64,000 nucleotides of DNA from Eleginops maclovinus (GCF_036324505.1 NC_086366.1:4600427-4664426), one strand, 5' to 3'; positions 1 to 13,655 are shown, counted from the stretch's first letter. Program-made: numbers and translations. Notes: a model not told the origin generated them from the sequence alone.

Positions 1-339
1 TTCATGGGCTAACATTGACCTGTCATGCTTTGAATAACATTCAAGCATTTTATTTTCTGAGTGATTTGTATTTTGTTGCTCCATCCAGAGCCGGGTGAGA
101 TCAGATGGGACAGGCTGCAGAAGAGGGGGATTCCCGAGTGGGTTGCAAACTGACTCCAGAGCTGCGGAGCCTCGCTGTTGCAGTCGAGGGGCCACATGGA
201 AACAGTGTGTAGGCCTGTGTGGTGCATTCCAGCACATCCTCCAGGAGAGCGGAAAGAGAAAAAGAGAGAGAGAGAGAGGAGAGAGAAAGAAAATATCGCA
301 GCCAAATCCACATTAAATAGTTCTACCATTCACGGCGAG
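1..339. other. Non-coding sequence with a (GA)n tract
   Basis: No gene is recognised. The short open frames here lack splice signals or recognisable motifs. A purine-rich (GA)n microsatellite lies at about 251-292, interrupted by AAA and GGA. The rest appears single-copy within the window. Confidence 0.5.
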
Positions 340-1060
340 ACCTCCCATTGACACCGGGCGAAAAGCTGCATTAAGCCTCCGTCATGACTCTGTTTACCCC
401 CCTGTGCATTTTATTTTAAATGTGCGGGCGATTCAATCAAGTGGTAAACTCATTTAGAGCTCAAGCGGACGGTTAGCCTACAGTTTGCACAACTTTCTCT
501 TTAATTAACACATCCATCATGAGGCTAGATTAGTGCTTATATTGAAGGATAGTGTCCATATAGAGGCCAATTAGCATTAAAACAGAGCAGAGGAAATGAA
601 AGGAGAAAATGTAAATAGAAAAATTTCCTCGGGTCTGGAAGTAGGCCCGTTGTGAGCGGCGTGTTAATCTCCACCTCAGTAATTTGGTTCTGCGGGAGAA
701 GACAGAAGCCCTGCTGCTGTGGCCTGCACTTCATAAATCACTGCTTTATGTGGACAAGGTCAGAGCCCCCCCCACCCCCTCCACCTCCCCTCTCCACTGG
801 CCCCTCCGCCATGTTTACCCGGCCGCCCGGGGGCTCTCAGGACCAGACCAGCTCACTTCTAATTACTTTGGATTATTTTCATTTGCCGGGGGGTTAGCCA
901 GGCATTCCGGCGGAGAGGGAGAGAAAGAAAAGAGGGATGATTTCTTGACAAATTCTGCGGCCGGGGAGGAACAGGCCCGGCGTGTTTGCTGAATTAGCAC
1001 CCGCTCATTTTGTTTTGGCACCGTCTCTTCCTGTCTGACGGATCCTCGCAGTGACAGGGA
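340..1060. promoter_or_regulatory. Candidate conserved non-coding element block
   Basis: This stretch has little simple repeat and is dense in short motifs typical of developmental enhancers: TTAATTAA at 501-508, TAATTA near 860, several ATTAA/TTTAAA cores, and GC-rich spacers with CpGs (620-670, 900-990). No open frame shows a recognisable domain. Interspersed AT-rich cores and balanced-GC DNA with no recognised transposon is what vertebrate conserved non-coding elements usually look like. Conservation itself cannot be seen from one sequence, so the call is inference. Confidence 0.35.
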
Positions 1061-3085
1061 GGTACGTCTATATCAACATACCCTTCATCCCGTCTTACAA
1101 TAACAGTTTTCTTTTAGAATAGCGGGTTGTTAGGATGTGTGTGTCCGCAAGAGCAGACACATTGTTCCCACCAGTTTTCATAGAGTGTGAATACTGTGAA
1201 AAAAAAAAAAAGGCAGAGCATTATGGGATATGATGCCTGATAGTGAGGAGAAATAAATGATCTGATCTGCTTGCAGGGTTTTTTTTTCATCATTAAAATG
1301 CATCTGCTAAGCAAAGCTGCAGACACATAAGACTAAAAACAGAATTTGCTAATTGCTTACATTGAAACATTAAATTAACAGAATCCCAGCAAAATACTAA
1401 TCTGCGATGATGCAGAAGAAGTAAAACCGGATTAAATAGTGTCAATGCAGGGCAAATAAGTACATACATATCACCACCATGGATATTAAAAGGGAATAAA
1501 TGTAAACCAACCACTGACAAGCAAAACGTGTAGGACAGGACAATTATCTGGACACTATGAAGACTTTTTATGTAAGAAAAGTGGATAATATGTGTGATTG
1601 AAAAGGTAAATTAAACATAATTGGTTTAATGCAAGCTGGAACGTGGCTGCAGCAAGTTTAGGAAGCTTTGAGAGGAGGACGAGGGGTGAGGGGGGGTAGT
1701 GATGTACAGAAAGTAGAACAGGCCGTAGGTAATCACAGACACTTCCTCCGCAGAGCCTCGGCACACAGGGCCACACTGTATGTGGGCTTCAGGGTGCGAT
1801 AAAGCTGCACATGAGTCAAAGGTCAGGTTTTCCAAGCATAAATTCAGCGGGCACACAGCTCCTATACGCACGGGACAGACTGGAAACTTAAACATCCCAC
1901 TGCAGAGGGGAGGGCAAGGGGAGGGAGGTAATTAGAGCATGTTGCTGGTCGCCGCAGGGTGAACAAATCGGCTCTAAAACGCTCATAGATATCATCTTTA
2001 AAAGAGCTTTTTATGTACGAGAGGTAAAGGGCTGTGCAACTGAACACGGCACTTCAGATGTTGGAGTGTCACACATTCATTACCTTTATTGAGCTCTCCT
2101 CTCTCGTTTAAAGTGCCACCGCCACAATCTGCTTTTCATATACCGCGTCCAATTGGAAGGCTAATATTTTAATGGTGGCCGGATATCAGACAGACGCTAC
2201 ACTCGCTCAGTGTGACAGGAGCAGAGTCTGCCGTGACAGATACACATCGTAAAGCCACGACATGAGGAAACTGGATCCTTAAGCTAATAGCACATATTAT
2301 TAAAGGATGATCACATGTATTAGAGCTGTAAAGAGGCTGATTGGAGGAACATAATACATATTAAGCCTTTTAAAGACACATTTATAACGCGTTATCTTTC
2401 AATTTATTAGATTTACTTACACTTGTGATGACTTCTAATGATGGCTCAATGTTTTGTGGCCAATAACAAGACCTTTACAAGTCAAACAAATCAAAACAAA
2501 AGTGGAAAAACTCAAATAAAATGCAACAAACAAACTTTGATCATTTTTTATTCTTCTATGTTTTATCATTTATCGGTTAAAAACGGTGTCTCAAATGCAT
2601 CTTTTAGACAAGCCCTTATCTGTGTCTCTTTAATGATGGTGCCATGTAGTCTTTTTAAATTCCCTTGACTACAGAAGTCACAATATTATTTGATCTTTTC
2701 ACAAAAATTGGCTCTAACAATATTTGTGTTACATCTCCAATGGAATGAAACTCAAAAAAGACGACTTAAAACCAGTTCATATTTTTCAAACTGAGCAATG
2801 ACCCTCTTTTAAAAGTCCCTTTATCCAATGAGGAGGGAGATGGAGTGTTTCCCCTTCTTTTCCAAAGCAAAGAGAAAGGCTTATATTGTTGAACAGAGGA
2901 GAAGAAAACATAGAGGAACATGACAAGTGGAACTAATGGGTATTTCATATCCCAAATTTACAAGTGGTCAAAACTGCAATGTGAGAAAGTGAGAGAATGT
3001 ACTTGAGTGAGTGCAAAGCGCAAGCAGATTGTGGAAGCGTTTCCAGTCTGTCTGTAGGGCACATAGGAGCCCCCACCACCCCCAC
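1061..3085. other. Intergenic or intronic DNA, no gene seen
   Basis: No coding region or recognised transposon. A poly-A run lies near 1199-1211. The part at 2080-2240 (TTTAAAG, CCAATTGG, ATTTTAATGG) looks enhancer-like but is not distinctive. The open frames here (for example 2438-2668) are AT-rich chance frames. Confidence 0.45.
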
Positions 3086-3977
<892 letters not shown>

Positions 3978-4120
3978 TTCAAGGCTGACGTTAAATTGAC
4001 TGGACTTCTTTCTGCGGATTGATATGACTGCACAAAGTCCCTTGATCCACGACCTCTGATATGTCCAAACTGACCAATCACAATCAAGTATTGAACTTAG
4101 CCGTGTAATAAATGAAAAAT
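3978..4120 (+). mobile_element. Interspersed repeat family B, copy 1
   Basis: Shares the block ACTTCTTTCTGCGGATTGAT plus the following ACTGCAC-AGTCCCTTGAT and the CCAATCA-AATC-AGTATT end with a second copy at 28660-28815, same strand. The two copies differ in the middle by an indel of roughly 25-35 bases. I recognise the start and the AGCCGTGTAATAA end as a common teleost dispersed repeat, but I cannot name its class. No coding capacity. Confidence 0.75.
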
Positions 4121-4509
4121 ATTGGTGCATAAAGGTCTCTTAAAACTAGAAGAGATGCTAAAGTTCTCCATGTCTGCCTGTAAATCTCTACATCCTGAGA
4201 TACGGCACTCTCACGTGGCACATTTCAGCCATCAGACTTGATATGAACCATCAGACGTGTGCGTCAATACTCCCAAGGTTTATTCAATTCCAAACCAATC
4301 ATCGTGGTGTCATACACTTTTGGGTTAATATTCTAACTGTGAGGCCCCGGGGCCGGTTGAAGATAAATCAGCTTTTATGATGGGTTGTTATGGTTTTTAC
4401 GGCACCGGGGTTGTGAGGGACTGATTTGGGGATCAATCACCTGCAGGTGTCTGCTGGGGTGCTGCGAGGATCGATTGAGGATCTAAAGCTGCACTGATGG
4501 GATAGAGCC
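4121..4509. other. Non-coding DNA, no gene seen
   Basis: Contains GAGGCCCCGGGGCC near 4341 and a GATCAATCACCTGCAG stretch around 4430, loosely enhancer-like. No coding frame or recognised transposon. Confidence 0.4.
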
Positions 4510-4524
4510 GTGTGTGTGTGTGCC

Positions 4525-4574
<50 letters not shown>

Positions 4575-4583
4575 CGTGCGTGT
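4510..4583. repeat. (TG)n microsatellite with CG interruptions
   Basis: TG run 4510-4522, CCTGC interruption, then TG to about 4570 and a (CGTG)3 end. Alternating purine-pyrimidine throughout apart from the interruption. Confidence 0.97.
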
Positions 4584-4725
4584 GAATGCGAGAGACAAAG
4601 TGATGAAGGTGTGTGAATGCTTCCGAGAAAGAGAGGAGATATATCTGGGGCTGCAGCGATGATGAAGGGCTGCTGGACTATGACCAGACCATCTTATCGC
4701 TCCCCACCTCCCGACTCCACCTCCC

Positions 4726-4756
<31 letters not shown>

Positions 4757-5524
4757 CAATCCACTTCTTTATCTAGATGGCACTTTGGAAAATCTCATTG
4801 TCACACAACATTTAACAAAGACAAAAGTCTGAGGCTGGCAGATGGAGATGACTGGCTGGAGAATCCCTCACTCTGGAGATGTGGGTGCACAAGACACACA
4901 AACGAGCAGTGGTGTAAAGTCAAATATTAACCTCATAATACACTTATTTAAAGTCAACGTTTTAGATCATGATCAGAGCACTTCTTCCACCTCTGCAAAC
5001 AAGTGGGTGCATCGACGCGCACAGATAGCATCGTCACGCAGACACATTAGTCACCCCGAAGTTTGTCAGTTTCTTTCTCCTTCTCTCCCCTCCTCGGACA
5101 CGGTGTTTATACAACATCTCCCCCCGACCGTCGGACGGCTGCTTCCTCCGTGCTGTCAGCGCAGCTCAGTCCGAAACAAAAGAGGCGGAGAGCGAGGCCT
5201 ACGCTTTCTCAATCAGAGGAAGTTGGTTGCTGATTACACTGCCCCTGAAGAAGCATTCCGATCCTGTTAACCCGCACCACGGCTGCCAACTCCAAACCCT
5301 GTGCAGAAAAAAAAGCACTGGGAGAGTAAGCCTCACCCACTGTAACCCTGGGTGCCCGGAACAAACCCTCTCTCTTCCTTTCCTCTTCCATTTCCTCTTT
5401 TCTTCTTTGTTTATCCTATTTGTTCTACTCTCTCTCCTCCATTTATCTTCTTCCTCTTTTACTTTACACTACATTTCATTTTTTTCCAAAGCGTCCGATA
5501 TAATATGTGCAATAAATCGTGAAA
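4584..5524. other. Non-coding DNA with (CT)n tract
   Basis: A pyrimidine tract with (CT)n lies at about 4720-4757, and another pyrimidine-rich stretch at 5365-5465. The 4842-5270 frame has no recognisable domain or repeat-like composition and is probably chance. CpGs are a little more frequent at 5000-5200. Confidence 0.45.
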
Positions 5525-6150
5525 ATGAAAGCTCAGAACAGCAAGAAATGTTCACTTCAAATTAGCCAAACCATAGTAAGTGCTGGTGCATTAGTTTCAA
5601 ATGAGCTAAAACCTTTCAATTTGTTATTTTGTTTTAGGTTTAAATCACTCTTTCTACTGGACGGTTTTATGGCCCAGGTGGAGGAGACACGGTGGGTTTT
5701 TAGTCTGAAACGGATGATGGTTAGTCTTTCTTCTGTCCTGATATTTTGGTGCTAGGATAGCAAAACGGTTTTGTTTTTGTTAGCGGGTCTCCACCTGGTT
5801 CCATGGTTTTCATTTCACAATCATTTTTATCATTTGGGTTGTCTATGTTGTCATTTTTATATATTTGTCCCAGGAGAGGGATCCCTCCTCTGTATCTTTC
5901 CTTGAGGTTTCTTCTAGTTTTCCTCAAAATTGTGGAGTTTCTTTTGGAGTATCTCTTGCTCGATCGGAGGTCTTAGCACAGAGGGTGTCCTATGCTTTAC
6001 GGCCCTTGAAAAAAGTTTGTAATAGTTTAATGTATAAATACAATTTGATAATGATTTGATGGGTATCTGGGTCCAACTCGCATCGTAGCGAGTTGATTGG
6101 CCGATGCAGAAGGAAGTGTACATTTATGGTTTAACCACGCCAACGGTGTT
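5525..6150 (+). mobile_element. Interspersed repeat family D, interrupted copy
   Basis: The left part (AGCCAAACCAT..GTAAGTGCT..GCATTAG, 5560-5600; TTCTGTCCTGATA near 5730) and the right part (GATTGGCCGATGCAGA near 6095, then GGTTTAACCACG) match the left and right parts of the uninterrupted copy at 22450-22830. Between them sits a LINE 3' tail (5832-6052), so the element was split by a later insertion. Non-autonomous, no coding capacity. The class is unknown to me; it is a familiar dispersed teleost repeat. Confidence 0.75.
5832..6052 (+). mobile_element. LINE 3' tail (Rex1/Babar-like), nested in family D
   Basis: Contains the block CAGGAGAGGGATCCCTCCTC, then TTGAGGTTTCTTCTAGTTTTC, GGAGTTTCTTTTGGAG, AGCACAGAGGGTGTCCTATG and an AT-rich end TGTATAAATACAATTTGATA. 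This order matches the widespread teleost LINE 3' untranslated end that normally finishes in ATAAAATTGAATTGA. Only the 3' end is present, as expected for a 5'-truncated insertion. Assignment to the Rex1/Babar group is from memory and less sure than the LINE-tail call. Confidence 0.78.
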
Positions 6151-7019
6151 TTTCCTAATCCCTCATCCACCTTCTGTTTTGTTCTTGTTGAGCCTGCCTC
6201 CTCTCCTCCCCTTCATCATCCACTCGACAGCAGACTCTCGTAGGAGGAGAGCACATTCCTCCTTCTTCACACCCTTACCTCTCTATCCCTGATGAATGCC
6301 TTCACTCCACTTGTTTATAAGACAGAGGGGCTTATTCATAATCAAACCTAAGAGAGTATGTACACACTGTGGACATCCTGATAGAAGGCAACGTATTCAA
6401 TTTCTGTTTGTTTGACAGGAGCGCTGTCTCTCTCCTTCTCTTTGACGCGAAGACCCCCATCCATCCAGGCGGGGGGCGCGACCCCTGCAGCACTCCCCTC
6501 TCCTTCTCTCTCTCTTTCTCGAGTGCTAACACATATTAAGTAAATGAAGAGTCTCTTCAGGCCGGCGGGAGACAAACGAGCTTCTTAAACATCGGTGGAG
6601 TGGCGTTTTGATCTGGTGTCGGCGGGTGTTTACGGCGGAACCGCGGCGGAGTTGTGTTTGTGATGTTACCCATATCAGTGTGTTTATACTCTGGTGGGGA
6701 TGACCCAATCTCCAGGTGCTGAAGCTCTATGGGACAGTATGCTTATGGCTTGGGAGTGTGTGTGCCTTTATTCCCCTGTGAGTGTGTGTGTGTGTGGCAC
6801 TGCCTCGAGGCCAAACGCTGTCCAAGCAATGTGTCCACATCGAAAACAGGTTAGGGTGTCTGCTCTCATTCCCCTCGAAGCTTTTCCGCCTGTCTTTCTG
6901 TTTCATTCTGTCTTTCTCTCTGTGATTATTGTCATCCTGCCTGCTGAAAAAAAACACTACTGCAAGCTAGTAGTGTAAAAAGAAAAAGGAGGAGGGGGAC
7001 TGTACTGTGACTGGGCTGG
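6151..7019. other. Non-coding; CpG-rich patch at 6560-6675
   Basis: Most is unremarkable. At 6560-6675 CpGs cluster (GGCCGGCGGG, GGTGTCGGCGGGTG, ACGGCGGAACCGCGGCGG), unlike the flanks. This could be an old promoter-like or conserved patch; no TATA box plus donor pair was found. A short TG run lies at 6780-6796. Confidence 0.4.
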
Positions 7020-7375
7020 CGGCGGCGGTGGTGGTGGTGGGGGTGGCTATAAGGCCCCTAGGGTGGGTATAGGGGTTTTGGCGAGGGCTTGGGGGCTGGT
7101 GTTGAGGTGTGCTCGGCGAGAGGGCCCTGGTGTAATCTCAGTGCTGAATAGACGGAGCTCTTAATAGAATCCCGTCGTCCGGCTGCCACCGAGAGAAACA
7201 AGAGCCGTAATGGATGGGCTCAGCTCTGGCTCCCACTTTCCCCCCCGTGACCCCTGCGTTGGTCAGAAGTAAGAGCTAAAGAAGCATTGTAGCCTCAGGC
7301 CTGATTGAATGGGGAGGGAGGGAGGTGGCGGTGGTGGCGGTGGCAGTGGGGGCGGGAGCGGGGGGGGGTTGGTGT
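7020..7375 (+). other. G-rich region with G-quadruplex potential
   Basis: GGCGGCGGTGGTGG repeats at 7018-7050 and, at 7311-7368, GGGGAGGGAGGGAGG followed by GGTGGCGGTGG repeats and G5-C-G3-AGC-G9 (7348-7368). The last cluster alone meets the four-run G3 rule with short loops on the + strand. No gene is seen. Confidence 0.6.
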
Positions 7376-7870
7376 CGGTAGGCAGCCGCACTGATAGACC
7401 AATTTCCCACTACTCCGAGCAGCGGGGCTTGATTGATGAGGGCTGGTGCTGGTGAGAGGAGGCCCATCACATGCGATCACATAAATACTTATTCAGCTCG
7501 AATTGGGCCTGACAAGCCTTACGACAGCTTTGTGCTGTCACAGATATCATTGGAGGGAAAACGCTCCATTAATCATGCGTAATTAACTTTTCCAAAATGG
7601 AGGTTCTGCTTGGAACCCGCTCAGTACCCCGAGATAAAAAAAAATAAAAATCCAGCATCTTAACTGGGATTGGTGAGGGCCTTATTAAAAGCCAGAGCCA
7701 GTTTCCCCTGAGCCGCTCCGTTTGTACAGGAAACGGCTTCATTAGTATTGGTTTAGGGCTCTAATGGGCTCCATACAAAGCCTCCTCTCTCTAACCCAGC
7801 CGTGTTCAGTGGCCTTACAGTGCAATATCCTGTGAGCGCGCACGGCCATAATGTTCTCTGTTTGAAGTCA
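7376..7870. promoter_or_regulatory. Candidate conserved non-coding element
   Basis: Around 7565-7590 lies CCATTAATCATGCGTAATTA with two homeodomain-type cores. A second block at 7676-7790 has CTTATTAAAAGCC, TTCATTAGTATTGG and CTCTAATGGGC spaced in balanced GC. There is no repeat similarity in the window and no coding frame. Homeobox-core clustering is seen directly; enhancer function is inferred. Confidence 0.4.
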
Positions 7871-8379
7871 GAGCAGAACCCATCTGAACGCCTGCCACTA
7901 GTTAACTACCTTGACCCTCCCATAAAGTAGTGTGGAGGAGTGAGCCCAACAAGCTCTCTTTCCCTCTCTCCTGGGCGAAGGTAGCCTTCCCCATGGGAGT
8001 AAACTGGACCAGAGCCCTTTTGTTTTAAAGCAGCAGACCAAATGATCTGCCTTACATTAGGAATAACACAAACACTCACACACATTGATGCCTGCATACA
8101 GCTACTTCCATATCTCATCTGATCAGCATTCCTCTGTTAACTCCACCTGCAAAGCTAATACTGGTGGAAAATGTAGCCTACGTGGGAAAAGACTGAAAAC
8201 AATAGGGGCAAAACAACCGAGTACCTTGTAGATTAACTCAAGTGCAGGCCCTGATCAGGAAAAACACATACTGTACTACCATAGAGAAAGATTAAAACAG
8301 TATTAGAAGCTAAGGTTCCTTAATGCACAACACAACGCCTAGAAAGTAGTGAGTAATGATCAGGAAGAAGACTTAGAAC
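7871..8379. other. Non-coding DNA, nothing recognised
   Basis: No gene, transposon or simple repeat beyond a short interrupted CA run near 8070-8084. Confidence 0.4.
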
Positions 8380-8790
8380 AAGTTCCAAACCATTTACAAT
8401 TAAAACTTGAGTGCCTTTACAATGAAAAAAGCCTCCTTAAAATTGATAAAATGCCTCTAATAATAGACAAATTAATTTGAATAAAGAACAAACGCATCTT
8501 AACCTCTCCTAATGATTACACCAGAATAATAAAGTTCAGAAATTATTAGGGAATGTGCCTTGTGCAGAAACATCTGCTAGGTTTGAGACTCTCCAAATGA
8601 CCCTTAAATCATAATAAAGAGTCTCGAAAAGGCCAAAGAAACTACATCTTTGGCTCACAATGTCTGCTGAAATGACATTTTTGCATTAGTCTTGGTGAAG
8701 GAAGGTCAAACAGAATGGCCTAGGTGTGTTATCTACCTGTATAAGGCCCTAAATAAACTGCCGCATCCTGATTGGCCAAGAGGGGCAAAT
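8380..8790. promoter_or_regulatory. Candidate conserved non-coding element
   Basis: AT-rich block with ACAAATTAATTTGAATAA (8468-8485), CTAATGATTACACC, AATAATAAAG, AAATTATTAGGG and ATCATAATAAAGAG, ending near CCTGATTGGCC at 8769. No poly-A tail, no repeat match and no simple repeat, which argues against a transposon. Function as an enhancer is inference. Confidence 0.4.
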
Positions 8791-11700
8791 CACCAAGCTG
8801 CTCTCAATTGATCCTTTGGAGCCAGCTTCCACATTGTCTGCAACAGGTGATCGGAGGCAAGTATGAAGTTCAGCTCAAATTAATCGGAAAGGACAACAAA
8901 TACCAAACACTGGCGGACTTTCAGAAGTACAGAACTCTTCATAACACACACAATGAATATGAGTGTACTTGTGCATTGATTTCAACAACAATTCATACTT
9001 TAAAAAAAAGTGTGCAGTCCCAGTGGTGCGGTACTCAAGATGCAGGTATGCTCTATTATCCCCCGCAGCCACAGATCCAATTTTTCTCAGTTCTGGTTTT
9101 TATGGGCATTGCATATTTCCCTAACTCACTTCAGACCGATGTTTAGAATTACTCATTCAGTGCCTTTTTTCTTTTCATAGAATTATATCCCTTTTCTGGG
9201 GAAAACAGGCAAAGTTTCCACAAACACGTACGCAAGCACACACACCCATGTCAAGTCATCCCTCTTCTTCAGTCGGTCATCTCATGGTCATTTCCTCTAA
9301 ACATCATCCTCACTGTGGCAGGAACTTTACTCATTTCCTGCCCAATAATTAGCTGTCTGGCCTTCCGAGCAAACGAAGACGACACAAATCTTGATAGTCA
9401 TGCATAAAAATGTATGTATAAACACCATGACACATCTAGCATCTACCAAATCAAATACTCCCAAACCAAAAACAGCTTTTGGCAACACTGGTGTGTCAGA
9501 TCAAATATCTGAGGAAAACTGAAGAATGAAACAGTGAGAAGAATAGTGAAAACAGGCCTCACACAGCTGATTGAAATCTCTGAAAGGACATGGTGAGGAA
9601 AGCAGCTGCCACTACTAGCTGCCCTGGTCAACCCCCCCCCCCCCTCCAGAGGACAATTAAAGCTGAAGTCCTTAAGGTGCCAATTGAGAGTGTCAAACTG
9701 AAGAGTAAACTTACCAGTGATTGATTCATTGATGAGTATGGATTTTACAGGGATGTTTGTTTCAGCTGTCTCTGTCTTTGGGATTTTTCAAAAGTCATTT
9801 TCATGATGCTTGAGTAAGCTTCACATGGTTACTTTAAAATAAAAGGTTAGAACATGTTAACAGAACAACTTCCCAAACTAGAGGGGCGCACATTGGAAAT
9901 GGGACTGCTATTGAAAGTAACTCCTTGATTTGTATTAGGTTACATTAAATCACTTCAATTCATTCAAACCTGAGCAACACAGCTCTTTGCTACTCGGCTG
10001 AAATAAGTAGAGTTCATATTTTAATTAAGTTCTGCCAGCAAGGATAGGAGGATAACAAATACAACAAATGTTTTAGAAAACCAGCATAAATAGAGAATAC
10101 CAACTCCATTTAGTTTGAGTTATTTACTTACACCTGATCCTTGCAGCAGCATGTGCAAGTAAAGCAGATTCAACCCTAACCCAGACCAGGTGTTGTATTC
10201 ATAATCCGATGGGTAGCAAAATTAATTCAGGAATTGGGTTGGAAAAATACACTTCAGTTGGTTCAAGTACCTTCAACCACATTCAATTATATCTTCTTGT
10301 CTAGAGATGGGACAATCTGACGTCCAACGTGGAGACAGGTGGTTAAAGCGAGACCACACGCAGTAGGAGTGGAGCAGCAAAGAAGAGGACGAGTGGAGGA
10401 GTGTGAGTGAAAAGAGGGAGTGGGTGAAGGGTCAAGTACATTCAGTCAGCTTAGTTTGACTTATATGGAGAGGGGAGACAACAATAAGTGCTTGTGTGTC
10501 AGGGCCTTGAAGCCAGCGCGGCACTTCTGCTCTCACAATGGCCTGCTCTCCACTCCGGGACCCGCGCTCACTAACTAACATCTCCCCGCTTTTCTCCGGG
10601 AAAACTACATTTCATTGATGCTCTGCAGGATTTGTCTGCTAGAAGAGCAATTCATAAGCCTGTCAAACTATTCAAACAGCCCCATAAACATTGTCTATTT
10701 CTTGTTATAAACATCTGCAGTTGGTCTTGGGACTTGTAAGCATTTCTTGGAACAGTCATGAGAAAGTCAGTACTGTGTGTCAGTACAGCTCAGTTAGTCA
10801 GAATAGATCACTTAAAGTAAGGGATGTTTATTCCCCTAAGAGTTTGGTTTAAGGAGATCTTGGTCATTGAGGTCTGTTTGGAAAAAGAATAAGCCATAAA
10901 GTTCAAGTAAATCTCAGGTAGAAACGTCCCCAGCAGTAACATCAAAACTGGTGTAAAATGAACCTTTCCAATTCCTCCAAATCCTTCCTTTAGTGGCTTT
11001 ACAATTGCTATCCTCAAACGATCAATTTGGCTAAGGGTAAATTGCAAGTGCACAACAGGGACGGAACCCCACTTCCTGGATCTTTTATTTCTCAATTAAA
11101 CACACAATGAGTCCACTACTGAAGCCCACATCCTATTTAACCAAAACCTGCCCAATGAAGGCACTCTGAATTACCTCCATTGGTGACTGGGTTCAGAGCC
11201 ATAACCTGGGGACGTACATGTGATATGCCCAAAGCCTGCTGAGGGTGGATAGTGTGTATCATCACCACCCTTCTTGGTACAACAGAGGGTCTGTCTGGTA
11301 CATACCTCTGAAGCCAACCAGAGCACCCTCCAGAGGTCTGACTGATGCTGGCTAAACCTCAGGAGCGTGTTGAATGCTAGAGAGCGGAGAGACGAAGAAC
11401 GGGAGGGGAAAGGGACGGCGTTCTTGGTAAAAGAGACCTCAGTGTTAATCAGAGATTTCCCAGAAGAGCCAGAGTCCTCGCCTCAGGGCAGAGAGAGCGA
11501 GGGAAGGAAGGGTAGGCACCAAGGAAAGGAAACGAGAGAAAGCTTGGATGAGAGATAGACGAGGGAGACGGGAGAGAAGAGGAAGGAGGCGAGCTGCATT
11601 CCTGTGGCCACAGCTGCGGGAGCTGCAATCACTAAAATGTAGCGCCGTCTCAAAGCCGGCGATTTCTGGACATGTTACAAACGAAATAAAACAGCACGAC

Positions 11701-13134
11701 ATGTCTGTTTTTCGAATCAAAGAAGAGACTAGCAATCAACATGCTGGGGTTTACACTACCTCTCTCCCTCCTCTACTCTTTTCCTCCCTCCATCCTCCTC
11801 TCTGGCTGACTGTCTTTCCCACCATGGCAGAGATGACCCCTTCTCTGTCTCTATATTTGCCCCTCTTTGTTCACCACTGGCCAGTTGGGGCAAGCATCTG
11901 AGACTCAGACCATCGATCATTGCCCTGACAGCGGGCCCCAGGCGGGGACGGCCTTGTTATTTGGACTCTGTGATGACTTCCTCAAAAATTAAAAAAAAGG
12001 GGGGCCCCTCCTTCCCTCATAGGCCTGGCATGGCTGAGGTTTGGTTTGGAGCCTCCATACCTTCCCCTGCATGTCCATAGAAAACACATTGGATCCACTG
12101 GCCGCATGTTTAGGTCACGCTAGGGTGAGCAAGACAGATAGAGTGGTGAGTGGGAGTAAAATAAGGTCCAAGGGAGCGCAAGTTGTGGTGCTGGAAGCTT
12201 CTCTGTAGCTTCTCCAGTCCCGAGGAGCACCACGATGAAGACCTTGGCAAGCGGTAATAATAGAAGCAGAGGTTCAACGGAGTACATTTGAAGTAAGAAA
12301 ACAAAAAGCAACAGCTGGAGAGTTTAATTTATCGACGCGATCCGTCCAAGCTCTCTCTAGCAAGACGTAGAAACACAACATTATAAATACTTTAAGCTAT
12401 CATTTGGCTCCGTGTGTTTATTTGTCTTGGTTTGAACGTCTTCCCACATGATAGTATCCCGACATCCTTGGGAGTGAGGATCCTAAAAATACTCCCAAGC
12501 GTTCCCTCCCTTGCGTCCACTGTCATCATTTACTACTTCACTCCTGCAGTTCATCTTCGCCCATTATCCCGCCTCGTCTTTCACTCCTCAGCTCATCACC
12601 TCCTCCCCCTTCGCCCTCTCCGAGACTCAGTAGACATGCAGTTGTTCTATTGTGTTGCCGCTCACATCGCGTTATCATTACAGCCCGGCTATAATTGGAA
12701 ACAGGAGTTCTTTTTTATTAGGATGCATGGTGACACGGGTATCTGTCTCTTCTGATATTCCCACACTGGCTAATTTCCCCCCTCATCTGCATTCACCAGA
12801 GCGGAGACAAGAGAGCGTGACCGTGGATACAAACTCTGATGCAGACATACCCTTCTGATGTAAACACACACTAGATTACACTATGACTCAAATTAAGAAC
12901 ATGCAAATTGAAGAAAGATTGTTGTTTGTGGGCTTAAAAAAACACTTTACTCGCTAGCATGACAAAGAATGAAATATGATTTATGGCCTGCACTGTTGTT
13001 CATCCCTTTTATATACATTTTTGTGGGCCTTCGTGCAATATCCCTCAGCAAAAGATAAATGTTTTCAAAGGATAGTTTTAAAAAGGTATTGATATCGATG
13101 ATTGATGATTGAGTGGGGCTGTGTTGCATATTTT
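8791..13134. other. Long single-copy stretch, no gene recognised
   Basis: I see no recognisable exon, RNA gene or transposon. A poly-C run lies at 9632-9646 and a purine-rich stretch at 11380-11590. The longest frames (8772-9146 and 11445-11901 on both strands) show no motif or conserved pattern. A possible enhancer-like block is 12600-12760 (GCGTTATCATTACAGCCC, CTATAATTGG). Confidence 0.4.
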
Positions 13135-13655
13135 TAGAGGAGGTCTGCATCACAAGGGATGACATGAAAAAAGGCAAAGGGGTTTTTCCATTGGATTTTT
13201 GAAGAATTGCAGTGAATCAAAACATGTGAAAAACACATGTTTATGATACCTACACTTTTTTTTCAGCAGGATAGTTTCCACAAAATAACCTTTCATGCTT
13301 TTTGAAGCATTAATGTAATCGCCAGGAGTTAAAAGCTAACGTTAGGCGGTAAAGGAACTACATCCTGGTCACATGACTTCATGTCAACACCGCTTGACGT
13401 TTAGTCGCCTTATTTGGTCACTTGTTGTTAAATCACTCCTTTTTATACACACAGAAGCTTTGGGCATTCATGAGTGAATCATTATTTCTTGGAACAAAAG
13501 GTGAAAATATCCTTAGCTTGTGTTAACCATTGACATTATTTCACCCATATAACCAAAAACACATACAAAAAAAAGCGAGACGAGTGGATCAAAAGGGATA
13601 AAATGCTGACTAACTTTCAGGTTTTAGGACTCATTCCTGCATCACGTTAAAGAGA
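13135..13655 (+). mobile_element. Interspersed repeat family C, copy 1
   Basis: Matches copies at 31480-32020 and 45945-46405 (same strand) and 18290-18562 (opposite strand). Shared blocks in order: GGGGTTTTTCCATTGGATTT, CAGCAGGATAGTTTCCAC, AAAGGAACTACATC, ACTTCATGTCAACACCGC, CTTGTGTTAACCATTGACAT, TTTCAGGTTTTAGGACTCAT and CCTGCATCAC. No open frame. Non-autonomous element of unknown class. Confidence 0.8.

Noticed and set aside
8772..9146. 124-codon + strand frame
   Set aside because: No domain, no splice layout and AT-rich chance composition; overlaps an open frame on the other strand.
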